A DNA stretch of 64,000 nt from Moniliella sp. 'wahieum' (GCA_003971905.1 RSEE01000013.1:310001-374000); one strand, 5' to 3'; shown: positions 10,090 to 23,986, counted from the first letter of the stretch. Notes: generated from the letters alone by a model not told the origin. A program made the numbers and translations.

Positions 10090-12188
10090 ATGCCCGATGA
10101 CACGACGCCTGCCGCGGCCGGGGGCACGCTGGTGTGTCGTGGACCATGCGCGCAACCTTCCCAACAAGCGCAGCATTGGCAAGCAGGACCCCTACTGCGT
10201 CCTCCGCCTCGCCCGCGAAGAGCGCCGCACCGAGACGGTCAAGCGTGGCGGCCAACACCCACGCTGGGACGCTCAGCTCCACTTTGCCATCCTCCCCAGC
10301 TCCCAGAATTCCGGGCCAGTCGATCCCATTCTCCTTTCGGTCTACGCTGATGACGCACGCGACCCCGAGCTCATCGGCCAGGGCACGCTCCCCCTAACGG
10401 ACGCCCTCACCAAGGGGGAATTTGATACCTGGGTCACCCTCCATGCCCACGACAAACACGCAGGAAAGGACCGCTATGCCGGTGAGGTTTACGTCGAACT
10501 TACTTTTTACTCGTCGCGTGCACCACCTCCCAAGAAGAAGAAGCCCAAGCCCAAGCAACGGCCCGTGCCGGTGCCCTCACCCTCACCCGTTCCTGGCCCG
10601 GGAACGAGCCCAGGACACATTTCCGTCTCTGCGCACTCGCATCACCGTGACTCGTCCCTGCCGCCTCCGCCACAGCATCCATACCGCAACCGGTCCCCAG
10701 CCGCACAACTCTTCGCCGGCACCCAGCTATGCGACGCCCCGCACTCGCCCTCCCCACCTGCCCGGTGAGCAAGAGCATCTCGGTGCGCCGCGTCCGGGCG
10801 GGCGCCCCCAATCATGGGTTGAAGGCAGAACCTACGCTAATACCACCACCCCTGCCAATGGTAATGGCCGTCCCGTGTCGGCGTACGACCCTGCCGGCCC
10901 GTTGGGCGACTTTGGCCTGAGCCAGATGCATATCGCCCCTTCCACTGTTACGGGGGCGTCGATGCATGGCCAGGGATCTATCTCCAGTGGCACCCCGGCC
11001 CCGCATCCTCCTGCAGAGCTTCCTTCGGCCCTTCGACCCTCGGCAGCAATGCGCCCAGGCCACGCTCCCTCGCACTCTCTTAATGCTATCCCCGTGACGG
11101 CCCCCCAGCCGGCCCCGCAGGGGCCTTACTACGCTGTGCCCCCCCCGCCCGCGCAAGAGCCCCCCGTGCAGCCTGCCCAAGTTTACCAGGCTCCGCCACT
11201 ACCACCGCCACCGCAGGCGCCAGAGTATTACGCTCCGCCTCCCCCGGTGAGTCAGGAGTACTACCCGCCTCCCGTGGCGTACTACCCGGATCAATCTCTC
11301 TCGGCCTCCTTTCACCCAGACCAGTCGCTCTCGGGGTACTATCCCGGGTACTACGGCGCTGCAGCGCCAGCGCCTGTTCCAGCGCCTCCGGTTGCTCCTG
11401 CGCCAGCCCGGCTGCGGCTCAGGGCCCTGACACGTCCTACAATCTCTCATACTCATACCAGTCCTACCCCAGTTATGTCTCGGCGCCTCCGCCGGAGGAG
11501 TATGCTATGGCCCCATGTGCCCCCGCCCCCCCTGCTCTGCCCCCTCCGCCGCAACTGCCGCCTCAACCGCAGCCACACCCAGCCCAGACTCCCGCCCCCG
11601 CTCCGACGCAGCTCCGCCACCTCCTACGGCGCAGGCGGCACAACAGTACGCCGCTACCCGCAGCGTCCACACGACGTTACGAGCCTTTACAACTCCATTG
11701 CCAATGCATCTGCCGCACCGGCACCGGCGCCGGCGCCGGCGCCCGCTCCCGCTCCCGCCCAGGTCCTTCCGCCGCCCGGGGCACCTTATTACCCAGGCCC
11801 GCTTCCCGCTCCTCCGCTGGCCCCCGCACGTACTTCTACCCCCTAATGGGTAGAGAGGCCTACCCCCCGTCGCCTGTTCCCTATACTGGCTCCAGCCACT
11901 CTCACACCTCTCACCACGGTCCTTCCTCCTACCATGCCTCCCCGGCTTCCGTTCATACGTCTGCCACTCCGCTGCCTGCCTTGCCGGCCTTGCCGGCTCC
12001 CAGTGCAGCCGCAGCCGTCCGTGTCGCCGCAGCCGCCGATGCCGGGGCAGTACTATTACCCGCCGCCGACGGGATATGCCCCGCCCCCTCCTGCCCCGAC
12101 GCCGTCGGGGACAGCCGCCCGCTGCCCCCTCCCCCCCCCTCCAGCCCAGGCCGGGTACTATTACCCGCCCCCTGCTGCGGCGCAGTAA
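10090..12188 (+). CDS. C2-domain protein with long Pro/Tyr-rich tail, Inn1/Fic1-like
   Basis: The start MPDDTTPAAAGGTLV leads into a C2 domain at residues 13-130: VVDHARNLPNKRSIGKQDPY, CVLRLAREERRTETVKRGG, HPRWDAQLHF, GQGTLPLTDAL and KDRYAGEVYVELTFY. A basic KKKKPKPKQ stretch follows, then about 500 residues of Pro, Tyr, Ala and Ser with repeated YYPPP, GYYPGYYG and PPPP segments, ending at 12188. One N-terminal C2 domain plus many PxxP sites is the architecture of Inn1 (budding yeast) and Fic1 (fission yeast). Those proteins sit at the division site, bind SH3 proteins of the Hof1/Cdc15 type and drive membrane ingression with the septum. Other single-C2 fungal proteins are possible. Frame breaks occur near 10133 and several times in the Pro-rich part. 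Confidence 0.6.
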
Positions 12189-12877
12189 CAGTCAACAACA
12201 AATGTTCACCCTTGCCCCCTCTTCTCCCCTATCCATTCGCCCTCCCTCGGCTCTTGCACCTTTTGTTTTGCCCCTCTTTGTTCGTTTGCGCCACACCGCG
12301 CAGGTGGAAACTGATCTGGACCCCCTTTTGCGTGCTGTGGCAGATGACGTAGGGACAGAGGTAGAATGCGTGGATTAGACTGGGCACGGCTGGCTTGGCT
12401 CCCCTTTAGCATGCCATATTGTCCACCTAGCCTCAGTGGAACAGAAATGCCTGTTGGCGATGAAGTCAGCACTTGTCGTGCATTGCCCGAGCTTTCCCGC
12501 TGTTCAGGTGACTTGGGGAGACGAAGGCGCAGGGTCAGTCCCCAATAGCATTGCTTGAGAGGTCTACGTCGGCAATCCGGAATCAACCGGCAGGGGCTAT
12601 GGCAGGGCCGTTCCCACGCCCCAACGGCTGTGGCTGCTGCGGCGGCTGCGACGAGTAAGAGCATCCGCACATTCCCTTCTTGTGACAATCCATCGAGCAC
12701 GCCCGCATCCTCAACATAGACTGGCAGGAAGCAACTATCTAAAAACTATCAAGCGCAGAACTGGAGGCAATGGTTAAACAACCTAAAAGGGCATCATGAT
12801 TGCGTCAACTCGGGAAGAGGGGTAAATGGGTTGCGCAACAATCAGTGGAGAGGAAGAAAAAGGGAGAAGTAACAAAG
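12189..12877. other. Convergent 3' interval
   Basis: Lies between the ends of the C2-domain gene and polyubiquitin. No gene is supported; a 164-codon minus ORF (12206-12700) lacks any domain. Confidence 0.45.
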
Positions 12878-14877
<2,000 letters not shown>

Positions 14878-16605
14878 TTAGAAGCCCATACCGCCCATGC
14901 CACCCATCCCGCCCATCCCACCACCGGGCATACCTCCTGCAGGAGCCTTCTCCACAGGCGCGTCAACAATGCATGCCTCCGAAGTTGTCAGAAGCGACGC
15001 CACACCCGAAGCGTCTTGGAGCGAGGTGCGGATCACCTTGAGCGGGTCCAGAATGCCCGCAGCGACCATGTCCTTAAATTCAGACGTGGCAGCGTCGTAC
15101 CCATAGGCAAAGTCGTCCATATGCGACTCGAGGAGGCGGCCTACAACGACCGAGCCCTCCTCGCCCGCGTTCTCGACAATCTGCCGCGTCGGCCGGGTAA
15201 GAGCCGCCTTGATAATCGAGACACCCAACTGTTGGTCAAAGTTGGCCGTCTTGACCCCGGCCAGAGCCTGAGTGGCCTTAAGCAGAGCCGTACCACCGCC
15301 GGGAACAATGCCTTCTTCCACGGCAGCCCGAGTGGCGTTCAAGGCATCGTCGTATCGGTCCTTTTTCTCCCCGACTTCCACCTCAGATGAGCCACCGACC
15401 TTGATGACTGCCACGCCACCCGACAGCTTGGCCAGGCGCTCCTGCAACTTGGACTTGTCGTAGTCAGAACTCGCCTCCTGGATTGCAGAGCGAATCTGCT
15501 CGGCGCGGTGGGCCACGCATCCTTGTCTCCCGAGCCGTCAAGGAAGATGGTGTCCTCCTTGGAGACAGTAATCGAGCCAGCCTGGCCGAGCATGTCCGGC
15601 GTAGCGCGTTCCAGCTTGATGTCCAGCTCATCCGAGAAGACTGTACCACCGGTGAGGATGGCAAGGTCACCCAGGATCGACTTACGGTTGTCACCAAAGC
15701 CAGGGGCCTTGACGGCGCACACTTGCAGCTGCCCACGAAGCTTGTTGAGCACACGCCGCAAGCGCCTCCCCATCCACATCTTCTGCCACAATGAGCAAGG
15801 GACGGCGCAGCTGCGCCGACGCCTCGAGCGCAGGCATGATGTCCGCCAGCGCCGAAATCTTGTTCTCCGAGAAGAGGATCAAGGGCTTGTCAAGCTCCAC
15901 CTTTTGAGTCTTTACATCCGTGATAAAGTAAGGGGAGATGTAGCCGCGGTCAAAGCGCATGCCCTCAGTAATGTCGATCTCATCCTCCAGGGTGCGACCC
16001 TCCTTGACGGTAATCACACCTTCCTTGCCCACCTTCTCCATGGCTGCGGCAATTAGCTCGCCCACATGCTTGTCTCCATTGGCCGAGATTGTGGCCACCT
16101 GGGCAATCTCCTCAGCCGTAGTGACGGGCTTCTTGTTCTCTTCCAGGAACTTGATCACGGCGTCCACCGCAGCCTGCGTGCCACGCCGAAGGTCCATTGG
16201 GTTGCACCCAGCCGCAACATTCTTGACACCCTCGGCGTAGATCGCACGAGCCAAGACGGTGGGCGGCGGTGGGCCATCACCAGCGACCTCGTTGGTCTTG
16301 TTGGCCACATCCTGCACCAGCTTAGCGCCCAGGTTCTCAAATTTGTCCTTAAGCTCAATAGCCTTGGCAACGGTCACTCCATCTTTGGTAATCTTGGGCC
16401 CGCCGAACGCCTGCTCGATAATCACGTTGCGGCCCTTGGGGCCCATGGTGACACTGACCGCGTCGGCGAGAAGGTTGACACCCTTGAGCATCGCAGCGCG
16501 GCCGGGGTTGCTGAAAAGCACATCCTTGTGCTGGGCAATGGGCGACGTGCTGAACGCACGCACACCACGCAGAGGCACCTTGGCAGCAGTACGAAGGAGG
16601 GACAT
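14878..16605 (-). CDS. HSP60: Mitochondrial chaperonin Hsp60
   Basis: Starts [20 protein letters not shown], an Arg-rich mitochondrial presequence ending in FSTSPIAQ, then the GroEL fold from [19 protein letters not shown]. The ATP-site segment [16 protein letters not shown] and the C-terminal GGM repeat tail are present, and length is normal (about 575 residues). It forms the heptameric folding chamber of the matrix with Hsp10 as lid. Intronless. Two frame breaks occur: near 15750-15756, where GEALAAC should run into VLNKLRGQ, and near 15514, where GDKDA should run into [10 protein letters not shown]. The nucleotide-binding motif normally reading GDGTTTATV is here GDGPPPPTV (plus strand 16253-16279), replacing Thr residues needed for ATP hydrolysis. 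HSP10 starts 630 bp away on the other strand. Confidence 0.95.
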
Positions 16606-17234
16606 GGCGACAGGCCTGTTGGAAGAAAAGCAGCGGAAGCTCTACTGTTCGTGCCGGTGGGAAGCAGCGGCGCTCGAAGATTATTACGAGCACCAAAAAC
16701 GCCCAGCAGCGGCAATTCCCAATACTGCCCCCGTGCGGGCCTCTCACCGAAGCGGAACGAATGTCTGGCTTGTGCATTGTGTGAGATGGGTATGTGCTGT
16801 GCAGATGGCCAGTGCGGGGGACCGGCAGTAACTAGCAGCTAGAACTCAGCCCTAAGGCCTAACCGGCCTAACCGCCACTGAGGCTGGAAAAGCGCAACCC
16901 AGGTTCTTCTCAGAACTAACACCGCGCGTCCAGGCCAGCAGCAGGTTGCTTGGCGCCAGCGACGGCACTCCCCTCGTCGACACTCTCCCTCCCTGCCTGG
17001 CTAATGAATAGTGGCTGGAACTGGTACGGGCACCGTACTGAGTGGCTGAGCTTCGCGCCTTGTGTCCCACCATGGTTGGCTGGCCGGGTCAAGCCAGTCA
17101 TGCTCACAGGTCACGATCAATTTCATAATTGGTGGAACTCCCCCGAGTCGTTCGGCGTGCTTCCTTTCGTTCCGTTCCACTTGGCCAAGTTCTGTTCCCT
17201 TCTACCATCTGCCCCACCAACTTCCCTAGCTACC
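16606..17234. promoter_or_regulatory. Shared divergent promoter region of HSP60 and HSP10
   Basis: A 629-bp interval between the two opposed start codons. Single TTC and GAA blocks are present (for example TTCTTCTCAGAAC near 16902 and TTCGTTCCGTTCC near 17168), but no clean three-block heat-shock element was found. Bidirectional function is inferred from layout. Confidence 0.55.
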
Positions 17235-17620
17235 ATGGCATCCACATCAAGTCGGTCAAGAACATTGTTCCGCTGCTCGACCGTGTGCTGGTGCAGCGCT
17301 TCAAGGCTGAAACCAAGACGGCCTCTGGCCTGTTCCTGCCCAGTTCCGCTACCCCCCCCCTCTGCCCGAGGCCCATGTCCTTGCTGCCGGCCCTGGCGCA
17401 GTCACTGCCGAGGGCAAGCTGATCCCTGTCAGCGTCAAGGCTGGTGACAAGGTTCTTCTCCCTGGCTGGGGTGGTAACTCTATCAAGGTGGGCGAAGAGG
17501 TGCGTCTTCCCCTTCTGTCCCCTTTGCAGCCATCAGCTCTGGTTCTTATTCACTCTTTTGTCGTGGCAGGAGTACCTCCTCATCAAGGACAGCGAAATTC
17601 TGGCCAAGCTCAACGAGTAA
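17235..17620 (+). CDS. HSP10: Mitochondrial co-chaperonin Hsp10
   Basis: Two exons: 17235-17499 and 17570-17620, with a 70-bp intron (GTGCGT...CAG). The product reads IHIKSVKNIVPLLDRVLVQR, ETKTASGLFLPSS (start of the mobile loop), VTAEGKLIPVSVKAGDKVL, LPGWGGNSIKVGEE and YLLIKDSEILAKLNE. This is a full GroES-type subunit of about 103 residues, the heptameric lid of Hsp60. Two frame problems occur. The start ATG at 17235 has good context but is one base out of frame with IHIKSVK, as if one G of ATGGGC were missing. The nine-C run at 17352-17360 also breaks the frame after FLPSSAT. It is convergent with PTH2. Confidence 0.92.
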
Positions 17621-17772
17621 TGCGGTTTCCTTCTACATCTTGATTTTGCTCTGGAACCAGTCGTTTCCTCCCTGTTCCAACACACACTCGATACCCACCC
17701 CTCGGCTTAGGGTGGGGTCTCAATCGACATTAAAACAGTATTTGAGGAGTGCATTGGATTGGTGTGAGTAAG
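17621..17772. other. Short tail-to-tail interval
   Basis: 152 bp between the HSP10 and PTH2 stops; must hold both polyadenylation regions. Confidence 0.5.
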
Positions 17773-18347
17773 CTAGAGCAGCTTGAGGTGCCTGGTGATG
17801 GCATCCACCTGAGAAGGCGCCGGTCCAATCGCCACCACCGTGCGCGACCCGGGCTTGACCTGGGTGCGGCCAGCATCTTGAATGGCCTGGCCGAAATGCC
17901 TTGGGCCCGGGCATCCTTGATGACTTGATTAAACACTTCCTCTGAGGGGCTTTGACGACACGACCTTGGCCTGCCCCTCCTCTCCCATTGGCGGAGAAGA
18001 TCAGGTTGCTTGGCCCGCATATACTTGTACGCTGCCAAAGTCGCATGACCACACTGCGCAGCAATTTTACCCTTTTCCATCTTGAGGTCTTGCCGCACCA
18101 CAAGGACTAATTTGCACTCTTCCTTGCTGCTCGTCTCCCTCTTCCTCTTCAGAGGTGTATTCACTCTCGTCGCCATCGTCTGCTTGAGCTGGTAGTTGAA
18201 AAGTGTAACCCGTTCCAAGGTAATAGCCAATCACCAGTGAAGACACCCCAACCGCGAGAAGAGTAGGAACTAAAATAGTCAGTGCTGTCTACTTGAGGGG
18301 GCATACGGGTATTGACGTACCGCCTGCCCAGGGGGTGTGGCGCTCAT
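17773..18347 (-). CDS. PTH2: Peptidyl-tRNA hydrolase 2
   Basis: Starts MSATPPGQA at 18347; a short intron (GTACGT...TTTTAG, about 18276-18318) leads to [19 protein letters not shown], an N-terminal membrane anchor. An acidic linker ([19 protein letters not shown]) precedes the catalytic domain: [68 protein letters not shown] and [11 protein letters not shown] before the stop at 17773. All core Pth2 motifs, including the basic [13 protein letters not shown] loop, are present. The enzyme frees peptides from tRNA; the anchored form sits on the mitochondrial outer membrane in yeast. Frame breaks lie near 18110, 17960 and 17895, so the coding parts alternate between frames. Confidence 0.88.
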
Positions 18348-18828
18348 GATGATGGTGTGCACGACGCTGCCTAGGGCGGAAACACTGAGCCTGATGTCCT
18401 CTGTTTGCGTGGACAGATTCTGAGGACCACATCAAAACAATTCTACGTTCCGCCAGCAGTGCGGTTTAATCATTCCGCTGAGCTTGGGTGTGCCAGCACC
18501 TTCCTGTACAAGTAGCCCTTCTGCCTGACTTACGCATAGCTGCGTGCATGGCGGCGGTTGGTACATCTCCCTGGTTGAGCGAGCCCTCAAGAGAGATGCT
18601 GACGACCGGATGCAGGCTCTAGGTTGGAGCCTGGAGGAAGGTCTGACCAAACTGTCTTTGATATACGATGCACCGGATCAACATTTCCATGCCAACAAAG
18701 TAGTGGCACAAGGCATGGGCAAATCGAGCGCATGGCTCAAGCAAGGACCACCACCGGGCAAACAGCAGACACGACAGAGAGCAAACACACATCAACGACA
18801 GGAAGATTGCGGGGGAAGGAGAAAGGAA
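18348..18828. other. Interval between PTH2 and VIP1
   Basis: No supported gene; plus-strand ORFs here are shadows extending from the VIP1 C-terminus. Confidence 0.4.
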
Positions 18829-21800
18829 TTAGGGCGACAACTTGGGGGACGAGGACGTAGGAGGCGTCATGGCATCCGACCGGTCGGTCCTGTCCGTCGC
18901 CTCGGTATCGTTCGAGTTACGACGGGAGCGCTTTTGCTGCTGGATCCGCACATAGAGCAAGTGAGCGTCCTGTTCTTGTCCACCAAAGTAAACAGTGTCC
19001 CCCTCAATCTGCCCACGGTCCGTAGGACCCACACCGTCCACACGCAGCGTATGAGCAGCAAGCTTGGCAATCGCCTCGTCGTAGTCCATGTGCTTGGTGA
19101 GCGCGCGGCGGGAAGAGGCGCCAGCGCATGCCGCGCATCGAGGTTGATCGAGAGATGTTATCGCTGTGGCGCCTTCGGAAACCGTGATGACCATCGACCG
19201 CTCTGGCCGCTTTTCCGAACGCGTGGACGCCCCTGAGCCCATACCAGGTGTGGAGGTGCTTCTGCACCGCCCAGAAGGGAAGAGAGAGAGGCGCCCCGGT
19301 TGTGCCCCAGGTGGGGCGTGGTGACGGGGGGCGAGTTGCTGCTCTCGTCCCGTTCCGAGCTGGACAGGAGCGGTCCTGAAATGCGTCGTGCCTCGTTCGT
19401 CAAGCTATTGCCGCCCGATGGAGGTGCCGAACGGCCGTGAGGGCCTGTTCCACACTGTTGGGAACTGGCACGGCGAGGTGCCCGGCACAGTAAGATTAGG
19501 AACCCGTCGTACCTCGAACGTGATGGAGGAGAAGTAGTCGAGGGGAGGGGTGCGCGGCATAACAATTGGTAGATCCGAGGTGCAGATCAAATTGAGCAGC
19601 GTATGGATGTGACTTTCTTTGGTAAAGTACAAACTTGCCATCCCTGGGCTAGCATCCGGCCCCTCAGCCCCGCGAAAGTCCGAAATGATGTTGTTGAGGA
19701 GCGGCATTGACGTCAACAGCCCAATCTGCTCCTTTTCCATAAAGGTCATACCATACTCGCGCGGGCAAACGTAATTGTATAAGCCCAAGGCCAAGTGGTA
19801 CAGCTCAAACAGTGCCTTCAGGGGCCCCTGCAACGCTTCTTTGGTCCGCTTGGTCTCAGAAGTTGCCTTGCCCTCCTTGCAGTTCGAGGCCGTTGCCGTT
19901 CCGGTCAGGCGCTGCCCAATACGGCTCACCCTAGATGAAATCGACTCGGCCGGAGGAGTTTCCCCTGTTGGCGTGGACTCCTCTGCCTCAGGATCGGCAA
20001 AGATCTTCTCCAGAAAAGCGCGGTTGTGAAGCCCATCGTGGGTCAGCATGTCATACAGTTCCGATACACGTGACGGATCGTGAGGGTCATCCTCATAATC
20101 GTTGAAAAGCTTCTCCCACCGTTCGCGGAAAAGGGCAGGCGTCTCGTGCGTACACCACCGACGCTGAATCGAATCCACATCCAAGCGTGCATAGTTGGCC
20201 ACCATTGCCTTGCGCAGGCGTCGCAGGAGACCAACGAGTTGTAAACCGAGCTCCCCAGGTGGCGGCAGTTCATCAGGCCAGTCGTCGGGGATGGGTTGGC
20301 CTGGACGGAGCGAATTCTTGAGGCGTTTTCTTGACCTTGTCCATCCGGTCCTTGGCGGCATTGCTGTCGTCGAGTAAGTCCTTGCGTACAATCATGTGAA
20401 TCGGCTCCGCACTGTGGGGCGACTCGCCGTTCGAGCTATGGTACACGGCACCACTGCCCAGAGGGCTAGGACTGTAGGCCGGTTTACCCGACGATGTGCT
20501 CTCCCCCAGCAGGGCAGCAGTAAACGTCTCGGCACTGCCGTCACTCGCCTTTCCGATGATGTGTAGACCTAAGTCGAGTCAGTACCTCTCGTACATGCCA
20601 AAAAACAAGAAAGAGGACGTACTGTGCAGTTGCGGAGTGTAGCGGGGTTCATGAGTAGATCGCGGCGCATATTAAGTCCATACTCTTTGGCCTGGTGCCT
20701 CGCCGCATGAGAGAACTCGCCACCCCACTTGATCACGAGGGTCATCTTCTCTAGCGCGTCTGTCCTTGTTGAATGAAGGCTTCATTTGGATCTTGGTCCC
20801 CGGGCTGTCTTTCTTGCGCTGGATCACGTCCATAATCAAAGATAAGTCATCCTTGGCGGCATTCGGGTGGAAGCGGCCTCATATGCCGCATCGTACACAA
20901 TCTCCAGGTTGGACCGAAGGATGATCTCTTCCCTGCGGCCGTGGAGGAGACGAAGCAATGGCGCAGTCCAAGCGTCGGCGGCTTTGAAGGAGCGCTTGAG
21001 CTTCTGCTTGGGCGTCCGGTCACCATGCCGGAACACAGTCACGTTGGAGCGCAGTTTCCACCCTGCCTGTTCGCCTGTATTCGAGCTCCCAAGTCTGGAC
21101 CCGAGGAACGCGTCGATGGTTAGTCCCGCAGCAATCGCGGCGGCTGCGCGGATGTGCGGTCCCTTGCTCGAGGTGATCCGAAGGAACTTGGACATGATCT
21201 CGGCGGCACGGTCATAGTAGTAATCGTTGCCCTTGACGAAGACCAGCCGTTGACATCAATCACATAGCTCTTCTTGCCCACTCGGAGCATATCGAACCCA
21301 CACACGTTTTGTTTGAACGCACGGCTAATGGTGGTAGCCATTTGTTTTTCAGCCTGGGTGAGTTGAGTAATGTACCGAATTTCTTTGCCCTCGGGGTTGC
21401 GCTTCACCAACCCATCCACCACAGGCGACTTGCGCGTCTCGGCATGCACAAATTGAGATCCAATGGTGTAAACTTTGATGTCTTCAGCATTGTCCACGTC
21501 CATAAACTCCTCGTAAATATAAGACCCACCCTGGCGCGGGTGAATAAGGCTGGGGTCATACTCAGACGACTTGTTTCCCACCTTGCGGAAGAGACGCCGC
21601 CCGCCGCCACCCTGAGCCTTGGGGAAGTAAATGTGGATGTTGTGGTCTTCTCCGCTAACGGGCTTCTCGAGGAACGGCTTGCGAATCTCCCGGCGGTGCA
21701 AGCCTTCGCCCACAACCAGCACGTCCTCGTCGTCCTCCTTGAGATGAGCCACCTGAGGCGGCAAGTTTCTCCGTTTGTCGACAGGAATGCCAATTGTGCT

Positions 21801-22206
21801 CTGGAGATGGGTTGCAACACGTGGTTCAAGGCTGTTGTACGGGCCTCCATCGCGGGAAGCTTCGAGGCGGAAGGGTGTCGGAACGCCGACAGCGTCGAGA
21901 ATGGCGAGGACCAGACGACGGTCCCACAGGACCTTCTGGAGGCATAAATCGTTGATCAGCACTGGCTTGCGCAGGTCGGCATACGCGATGGCCTTATCCA
22001 GGGGAAGCCCGTGGAGAAGAAGGAGATGAGGACATCGACAACAGGCCAGGCGGTGGGGGCTCGTCGACGAGCACCTTGTCGCCAAAGGTGATGATTTGCA
22101 CGTTGAGCTCCTTGTTGGCGAGGATGCGGTTGAGGATGCTCTGCATCGGCTTGGACCGCGCCTTGCGGTCCATGGCGGCGATGCCGAGCAGAATGGCACG
22201 GCCCAT
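18829..22206 (-). CDS. VIP1: Vip1/Asp1 bifunctional inositol pyrophosphate kinase/phosphatase
   Basis: Starts [20 protein letters not shown] at 22206. The ATP-grasp kinase half contains [82 protein letters not shown] and the metal-site segment [18 protein letters not shown]. The phosphatase half begins with the histidine acid phosphatase signature [18 protein letters not shown] (about 21000-21050) and runs through [19 protein letters not shown] and [20 protein letters not shown] to a Ser/Arg-rich end. The enzyme makes 1-InsP7/InsP8 and is linked to phosphate sensing, microtubules and polarised growth in fungi. Breaks occur in the C-run near 22008, after DVNGW near 21250 and near 20870, and others follow. 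It is divergent from the TBC gene by 424 bp. Confidence 0.93.
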
Positions 22207-22630
22207 GGCTGGCGGTGGGGGGAGGGCGGAGGAGGGCGGGCGGGGCGTGGCGGGGAAGGGACAGAGACGGCCAGCCCGTTTTCTGCGCCCCAACGTGCCA
22301 CCAGACGTGATGGAAAACGTTCCGGTCCATGTCCGTTGAGCGGAACCGCACTGTGCTGCTGCTGCCCTCGAGGAGCATTGGCCCACTGGCTAGTGAGTGA
22401 GTACTACTGGGGGCGAACTAGCACCTGAGTCTCAGCGAACTCAACTGAATTTCAACGCAGCCGTCCTCTCGATGTTCAAGTGCCGACGCAGCGCACGTAG
22501 CCAGGATTCGCGGCAGCTTATGTCAGCCGGCGTGCTCCTCTGCTGCTCCCTCCCCGCCTGCCTTTGTCCTCCTCGCCCGCGCGCGCAAGTTCAGGGCAGC
22601 ACTACGGACCCACCACGCCTCCGGCCAAGC
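22207..22630. promoter_or_regulatory. Divergent promoter region of VIP1 and TBC gene
   Basis: 424 bp between opposed starts, GC-rich near VIP1. No specific motif recognised. Confidence 0.4.
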
Positions 22631-23986
22631 ATGGCACGACGCTGGGCCGGCCCCACCCGGGCCGAGTACGAGGAGGTGCTGAGCAGTGAGCAGGTCGTCG
22701 ACATGGGCCGTCTGCGCGGCTACGCCCGCCACGGCGTTGCCACGGCCGTGCGCGGCGACGTGTGGATGCACCTCTCGGTGTGCTCGCCGCCGATACGGCC
22801 GGCGAGGCGTCGGCGGTGCGTGCCATGCTCTTGCCTGGTCCGACACCCCCGTCGCTCATCCCGCCCAGTCCCAAATCCAGCAATGCGCCCAGGAGTATGT
22901 CCATGCCATCTCCCGCACGCCCCATGCCCGCTCGTCCTTCACCCACCGTCCCCGGCCGCCCATGCCCATGCCCATGCCCACCTCCGCCCCTCTCACCTCC
23001 GCCTCCTCCGCCGTGTCTCGCTCCCATGCGGCAGCGAGGAGAGCCATGCTGTCGCTCAACAAACCCGGTGGGTAGCGCGGATCACTGCGGTTGTCGGAGC
23101 CTTTCTCAACCCCACATCCCCCCCGATGAAACCCCTACCTCTCCTCCGCCCCCCATTCCTCCATACGCCGGTCCGTAACCCCCCCGCTGAACCCGAATGG
23201 CCCGGCTCCCCTCCGCAAGCAGACGATATGGATCTGGACTGGGCCATTCCCCGCACCAACCCATCCGAGATCGCGATGGGCATCCGCTATTCTCCAGCCC
23301 TGAGGATCGGAGACGAGTATGATCAGTGCCACCGGCCCTCGACGCAGGGGCCTCTCTGGTGGAACCAAGCGCACTGGCACCCTGCCTTGGTTTATCTATG
23401 TGCGCCGCTCGTTGAGTCGATTGAGGCGGATGCGGGAGCCTTCTTTTCATTTGAAGCACTGATGGCGCGACTGGAAAAGAGGTATCTTCCCTCTTGCGGT
23501 GGGCGTGTACTCTCGAGCGTGTCGGGGAGTTTCTTTCCCTCTTGCGCCAGACTGCGCCCAGTCTTTCTCTACTTTGAGGAAGAAGGAATTAACTTGGCCC
23601 CCATGGCAACCGAGTGGCTGCAGACGCTTCTGGCCAAACATTTGCCCTTGTCGGATACGCTCCGTCTGTGGGACACGTACTTTGCCCTCGATCCTGCGCG
23701 AGGAGATGAGTTCACAGATCTCCATACCTATGTATGTGTGGCGATTTTGACCGCTGCGCATGACTTGCTGGAAGAGTTGGATAAGGCCGAGGTACTCGCT
23801 TGGCTTACCCATCTCCCACACCAGGACATTCCGCAAATCGTCAATGACGCCATCAACCTACGCCTCTCTCATCGCCAACAACTTCAACAGCAAGAAGCTT
23901 TCTTCCGGCAACGGTACCGTACCGCCTTGGATCCCCAGTCACTTTGTTGCCCACCCCCCCCCTCCGCACTCCCCACCGGCCTATGA
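22631..23986 (+). CDS. TBC-domain Rab GTPase-activating protein
   Basis: Start MARRWAGPTRAEYEEVLSSE, then RLRGYARHGVATAVRGDVWM and GVLAADTAGEAS, the N-terminal helix of TBC domains with its RxxVW-like entry. Two introns follow (donor GTGCGT near 22818, acceptor CAG near 23038; and a second before 23220). The core resumes with PRTNPSEIAMG, ALVYLCAPLVESIEADAGAF and FSFEALMARLEKR. An intron (about 23482-23548) leads to FLYFEEEGINLAPMATEWLQ, LLAKHLPLSDTLRLWDTYFA and the terminal QDIPQIVNDAINLR helix. The layout suits TBC1D13-like GAPs; these stimulate GTP hydrolysis by Rabs via an Arg and a Gln finger. The region that should hold both fingers is near the intron junctions and I cannot place them with certainty. 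It is convergent with the DUF3445 gene. Confidence 0.75.
   Translation: MARRWAGPTRAEYEEVLSSEQVVDMGRLRGYARHGVATAVRGDVWMHLSVCSPPIRPARRRRCVPCSCLVRHPRRSSRPVPNPAMRPGVCPCHLPHAPCPLVLHPPSPAAHAHAHAHLRPSHLRLLRRVSLPCGSEESHAVAQQTRWVARITAVVGAFLNPTSPPMKPLPLLRPPFLHTPVRNPPAEPEWPGSPPQADDMDLDWAIPRTNPSEIAMGIRYSPALRIGDEYDQCHRPSTQGPLWWNQAHWHPALVYLCAPLVESIEADAGAFFSFEALMARLEKRYLPSCGGRVLSSVSGSFFPSCARLRPVFLYFEEEGINLAPMATEWLQTLLAKHLPLSDTLRLWDTYFALDPARGDEFTDLHTYVCVAILTAAHDLLEELDKAEVLAWLTHLPHQDIPQIVNDAINLRLSHRQQLQQQEAFFRQRYRTALDPQSLCCPPPPSALPTGL

Noticed and set aside
15514-17360. Programmed ribosomal frameshifting in HSP60 and HSP10
   Set aside because: Breaks are at unrelated sites, need missing bases of differing number, and lack slippery heptamers; error is simpler.
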